From: an uncultured Rhodospirillales bacterium
GTDB taxonomy: Bacteria > Pseudomonadota > Alphaproteobacteria > Acetobacterales > Acetobacteraceae
NCBI GenBank assembly: GCA_903924855.1
Contig: CAIYCW010000080.1
Span: 1 to 64,000, forward strand
Length of the DNA: 64,000 nt
Reading direction: 5' to 3'
Shown piece by piece: positions 61,170 to 64,000 of the stretch; within the stretch, counting starts at the first letter, position 1, and each line of letters opens with the position of its first letter. Both the position numbers and the translations under genes were made by a program. The notes under the pieces were generated by a model. It was not told where the DNA came from. It did not search any database and saw only the letters and a program-made list of their open reading frames with translations.

Positions 61170-61720
61170 TGCGCCGCCTGCTGCTGCTGCTGCTGATCGC
61201 GGGCCCCGCCTCGGCGTCTGACACGCCGCGCGTGCAGCCCACGCGGGACGTCGATGTGGTCTACGCCGTCAGCGGCCCGCGCGGCCTGCTGCCGCAGCGT
61301 CTGCGCTGGGGGGTCACCTCCGGCCATCTGCGCATCGACCCGCCTTCGCCTGGCCTGTTCGCGGTGATCGACCTGTCCCACCACAGCATCGCAACCGTGC
61401 GCGAGGCCGATCACAGCGTGATCGAGACCGAGATGCCCGCGCAAACCCTGCCCGGCGTGCTGCCGCAGGGGCGGTTCACCCGCGCCGACACCGCAACCGT
61501 GGCAGGCCTTGCCTGCACCAACTGGCAGACCGAGGACGCCGCCGGCCAGACCGTCACCGCCTGCCTCACCGAGGATGGCGTGCTGCTGCGCGCTGCCACC
61601 CCAGCCACCACGCTGCTCGAAGCGGTGGAGGTCACCTACGGCGCGCTGCCGGACGCGGTGTTCCGGATTCCGGCAGATTACCGAAAAATCACTCCCGCTG
61701 CCCCGTCACGTTCGCAATAA
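61166..61720 (+). CDS. Secreted hypothetical protein (second tandem paralogue)
   Basis: A 184-residue protein with a signal peptide ([17 protein letters not shown]). It repeats the landmarks of its neighbour: DTPRVQPTRDVDVVYAVSG, QRLRWGVTSGHLRID, VIDLSHHSIATV, ACTNWQTEDAAGQTVTACLTEDGVLL. The order of elements and the cysteine pair are the same, so the pair arose by tandem duplication. It starts in an ATGA overlap. A role in the envelope is likely; the ligand is unknown. Confidence 0.75.
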   Translation: MMRRLLLLLLIAGPASASDTPRVQPTRDVDVVYAVSGPRGLLPQRLRWGVTSGHLRIDPPSPGLFAVIDLSHHSIATVREADHSVIETEMPAQTLPGVLPQGRFTRADTATVAGLACTNWQTEDAAGQTVTACLTEDGVLLRAATPATTLLEAVEVTYGALPDAVFRIPADYRKITPAAPSRSQ

Positions 61721-61759
61721 GGGAGCGTCTACCCAGCGACATCATCGCATGAGGTTCCC

Positions 61760-62608
61760 GTGTCCCTGATCCATGATCGCCGTGGCCGCCTGTCCTGGCT
61801 GCGCGTGGCCACCTTGACGATGCTGATCGCACCCGGCCTGGAGCTGACACTGCAATGGCTCACAGGCGGCCTTGGCGGCCGTCCGATCCGGGAGTTCACC
61901 CATGGCACCGGCGACTGGACGATCTATTTCCTGCTCACCTCGCTCGCCATCACGCCGATGGCGCGGCTGCTGAACTGGTCCGCCCTGATCGATCTGCGCC
62001 GCATGATCGGTGTCGGGGCCGCGTGCTACGCGCTGTTCCATTTCAGCCTCTACATCATCGACCAGAAATTCGACCTGCTCCTGGTCGCAAGCGAGATCGC
62101 CAAACGCTACTACCTGCTGGTCGGCTTCATCGTGGTGATCGGGCTGTCCGTGCTCGCCATCACCTCCACCGATGCCTGGATGGCGCGGCTCGGCCGGCGC
62201 TGGCGGCGCCTGCACAAGCTGATCTACCCGCTGATGGCACTGGGGCTGCTGCATTACTTCCAGCAATCCAAGGCGGATGTGACGCCCGCCGTCTTCGTCG
62301 CCGGCATCTATTTGTGGGAGATGCTGTGGCGCCTGCTGCCACGCCGCCTCGCCCCCAGGCTCTGGCCGCTGCCGGCCATCGCGGTGGCAACCGCCCTGCT
62401 CACCGCGGCGGTGGAGGCCAGCTGGTATGGCCTCGCCACCCGGATCAACCCTGTTCTGGTGCTGCAAGCCAATCTGGACACCAGCGACGAGCTCCGCCCC
62501 GCCGTGCTGATCCTCATGCTCGGCCTACTGTTGTCCGGCGCCATCACCCTGCGCCGCAAACTCAGCCTGCCCCGGATCAGACGCGCCGTGCCACAAGCAA
62601 ACGGATAA
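61760..62608 (+). CDS. msrQ: MsrQ-type heme-binding membrane protein (ferric reductase-like)
   Basis: A 282-residue cytochrome b-like membrane protein with about six to seven helices. Heme-ligand histidines lie in CYALFHFSLY and RRLHKLIYPLMALGLLHYF; the first domain TGDWTIYFLLTSLAITPMARLL is typical of MsrQ, the quinone-linked partner of the periplasmic methionine sulfoxide reductase MsrP. No msrP is in this window. The start is GTG at 61760 with GAGG upstream. Its TAA stop (62606-62608) lies inside the AT-rich element. Confidence 0.85.
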   Translation: MSLIHDRRGRLSWLRVATLTMLIAPGLELTLQWLTGGLGGRPIREFTHGTGDWTIYFLLTSLAITPMARLLNWSALIDLRRMIGVGAACYALFHFSLYIIDQKFDLLLVASEIAKRYYLLVGFIVVIGLSVLAITSTDAWMARLGRRWRRLHKLIYPLMALGLLHYFQQSKADVTPAVFVAGIYLWEMLWRLLPRRLAPRLWPLPAIAVATALLTAAVEASWYGLATRINPVLVLQANLDTSDELRPAVLILMLGLLLSGAITLRRKLSLPRIRRAVPQANG

Positions 62609-62677
62609 AAGTTTCTTTGGTTCTTTCTTTTCAAAGAAAGAACTTCTTTTTTTGAAAAAAAAGAAGCAAAAAAACTT
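62603..62677. repeat. AT-rich three-hairpin element, second full copy
   Basis: Nearly identical to 46407-46485 with a 3-nt deletion (CTTCTT to CTT) in the second hairpin. It starts GGATAAAAG, containing the msrQ stop, and ends before the convergent dehalogenase stop. The inner GTTCTTTCTTT/AAAGAAAGAAC stem is unchanged. It would act as a bidirectional terminator. Confidence 0.87.
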
Positions 62678-62697
62678 CCTTCAATTTTTGGCTGAAG

Positions 62698-63405
62698 CTA
62701 AACGCCCAGTTGGCGTGCCAGGTCTTCAACGTCCTGGGCGATGATGTCCCAGTTGCTTTCGGCCTTGATGTCCTTGGTCTGGCCCGGGCCATATTCGGTG
62801 GGGCGGACGAAGAACCCCGTCTTCAGCCCCAGCGCGCGGGCCGCCGCCAGATCATAGTTGTGCGCCGCCGCCATCATCACCTGGCCCGGCCGCAACCCCA
62901 GAATCGCGCAGGCGCCCAGATACACCTCAGGGTCCGGCTTGTAGCGGCGCGGCATGTCCGAGCCGAACACCGTGTCGAACGGCAGCCCCGCGAACTTCGA
63001 CAGATTGACCAGCAGCGCCAGATTGCCGTTGGACAAGGGCGCGATGATGAACCGCCGCTTCAGCCGGGTGAGCCCGGCCACACTGTCCGGCCAGGGGCGC
63101 AGCCGGTGCCAGATCCGCGTTAGATGCTCCAGCTCCGCCGCATCGAGCCCGGTGATGCCGTGCGCGTCCAGCAGGGTCTGCAGCGACTGGCGGTGCAGAT
63201 CATCCAGGATCGTCCAACCCTGCTCGCCTGTGCGCACCCGATCCATCGACGGCTTGTAGGCCCCGCGCCAGGCATCGGCGAAGCCCGTCCAGTCGCGCTC
63301 AAGCCCGCGCGCCTGCCCCCAGGCGGCCAGCTCGGCGATCACGCTCGAACGCCAATCCACCAGGCTTCCGAACGTGTCGAACAGGATCGCCTTCACCTCA
63401 TCCAT
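62698..63405 (-). CDS. Haloacid dehalogenase, type II (HAD family)
   Basis: A 235-residue hydrolase. Nucleophile D10 lies in LFDTFGSLVDW; the second motif is IIAPLSNGN, the conserved Lys/Asp are in RRYKPDPEVY and a final MAAAHNYDLAAARALG motif. This is the L-2-haloacid dehalogenase subtype, hydrolysing 2-chloro acids or possibly phosphate esters. GGAGGCGGTGCG precedes the ATG. The gene upstream ends 15 nt before it, so the two are likely on one transcript. Confidence 0.88.
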   Translation of the reverse strand: MDEVKAILFDTFGSLVDWRSSVIAELAAWGQARGLERDWTGFADAWRGAYKPSMDRVRTGEQGWTILDDLHRQSLQTLLDAHGITGLDAAELEHLTRIWHRLRPWPDSVAGLTRLKRRFIIAPLSNGNLALLVNLSKFAGLPFDTVFGSDMPRRYKPDPEVYLGACAILGLRPGQVMMAAAHNYDLAAARALGLKTGFFVRPTEYGPGQTKDIKAESNWDIIAQDVEDLARQLGV

Positions 63406-63420
63406 CGCACCGCCTCCCGC

Positions 63421-64000
63421 TTATTTCGGCGCCGGGGCCGCAGGCGGCGGGGCGTCCTTGAAGATGTCGAAGAACCGCCGCAGCACGCCCGGTGTCAATG
63501 CCGCCAGCGGATTGACCGACACACTCGGATCATCCAGCGATCCACGGATGCTGAAGGTCGCGGCAAACAGCCCGCCCTCCGCCTCCGGGCTGAACAGCTG
63601 GCCCACCAGCGGCAGCTTGCCCAGCAGCGAGTTGAAGAAATACAGCGGGATCACCGTGCCATCGATCGCAGCCACATGCCGTGCCAGATCCAGGCTGCCC
63701 TTGGCCGTGAAGCCGAGGCTGGAGCTGAAGCTGCGCAGATCGGAGAACGCCAGCGTGTCGCCGGTCAGCGTGAACGGCGCCGTCAGCCGGGTGAAGCCAA
63801 GCCCCGGCCCCTGCGCCACGTCGATCAGCCCATATAGCGACATCGCCTGCAGCAGCCGCCCCACCGCCGGTGCGTTCTGCAGCCGGAAATCCTGGATCGT
63901 CACCGTCCCCGCCAACGGATGCGCCGGATTGGTGTCGTCATACCGCCCATCCGCCACCAGCGTGCCGCCCACCATCCGCTTGTCGATGTCCAGTGCCGCC
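63421..64000 (-). CDS. AsmA/YhdP-like envelope protein, C-terminal part (cut by window edge)
   Basis: The frame is open to the edge of the window, so only the last 193 or so residues are seen; the true start lies beyond 64000. The visible part has a beta-strand-rich lipid-transport-like domain, with LAGTVTIQDFRLQNAPAVGRLL, GFTRLTAPFTLTGDTL, GSLDLARHVAAIDGTVIPLYFFNSLLGKLPLVGQLF and GLFAATFSIRGSLDDPSVSVNPLAALTPGVLRRFF. This ending is characteristic of YhdP/AsmA-like C-terminal domains involved in phospholipid transport to the outer membrane. It ends in an Ala/Pro-rich tail. Confidence 0.85.
   Translation of the reverse strand, partial: AALDIDKRMVGGTLVADGRYDDTNPAHPLAGTVTIQDFRLQNAPAVGRLLQAMSLYGLIDVAQGPGLGFTRLTAPFTLTGDTLAFSDLRSFSSSLGFTAKGSLDLARHVAAIDGTVIPLYFFNSLLGKLPLVGQLFSPEAEGGLFAATFSIRGSLDDPSVSVNPLAALTPGVLRRFFDIFKDAPPPAAPAPK

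Noticed and set aside
1-64000. CRISPR arrays, tRNA or rRNA genes, transposases, prophage genes
   Set aside because: I looked for regularly spaced direct repeats, T-loop (GGTTCGA-type) and 16S/23S signatures and for integrase or transposase motifs and found none; absence of tRNAs is by eye only and would need a tRNA search.

Overview
The window reads as chromosomal DNA of a GC-rich alphaproteobacterium, most likely Rhodospirillales/Acetobacteraceae. The evidence is the strong G/C bias at third codon positions, typical alphaproteobacterial families (CarD with a Pro/Ala-rich head, FdxA, MmcB, a Tim44-like secreted protein, a SUV3/MgpS-type helicase), frequent TTG/GTG starts and dense operons with 4-nt stop/start overlaps. 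I call 63 protein genes, the last cut by the window edge. I saw no rRNA, tRNA, CRISPR array, prophage or transposase.

Layout. 0.2-6.3 kb: an M24 peptidase divergent from a polyamine/opine-type ABC operon whose last gene is a D-glutamate cyclase-like protein. 6.4-13.3 kb: glutathione reductase, a Tim44-like protein, a D-aminopeptidase, a secreted nuclease/phosphatase-fold protein and DsbD. 13.4-19.6 kb: HrpB helicase, then an HtrA protease, OmpR-type regulator and histidine kinase. 19.6-25.9 kb: DNA repair and housekeeping genes (MmcB, pterin dehydratase, zincin, CarD, FdxA, S4 protein, SUV3-like helicase). 25.9-31.7 kb: a lone PEP-CTERM protein, HtpG, an M17 peptidase, a MarR regulator and a duplicated-domain secreted protein. 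31.7-37.6 kb: a surface-polysaccharide locus (WecA-like transferase, CapD-like epimerase, DegT aminotransferase) whose operon continues into a 55-residue membrane protein, a secreted EndoU nuclease and a polytopic membrane protein. 37.8-50 kb: RlmM-like methyltransferase, DUF423, proline iminopeptidase, a threonate/hydroxyisobutyrate-type dehydrogenase, a sulfonate/taurine-type ABC importer with an alpha/beta hydrolase and allophanate hydrolase, a second amidase, uronate dehydrogenase and an ornithine/lysine-type decarboxylase. 50-64 kb: YihY, Bax-inhibitor-1, YbbP/YbbA divergent from TesA-ThpR-UDG, MarR, AccB-AccC, Aat, two tandem secreted paralogues, MsrQ, HAD dehalogenase and the C-terminal part of an AsmA/YhdP-like protein.

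The most striking pattern is non-coding. Two or three small palindromic repeat families sit at 3' ends of genes. Elements opening GTAGGGCGG supply the TAG stop codon of five genes. A separate AT-rich T/A-tract element occurs three times, always between convergent genes. Best protein-level candidates for follow-up are the small-membrane-protein/EndoU pair inside the polysaccharide operon, the ABC/D-glutamate-cyclase operon, and the ABC/hydrolase/allophanate-hydrolase cluster that has no urea carboxylase beside it. All functions are inferred from reading the translations; no database search was possible.
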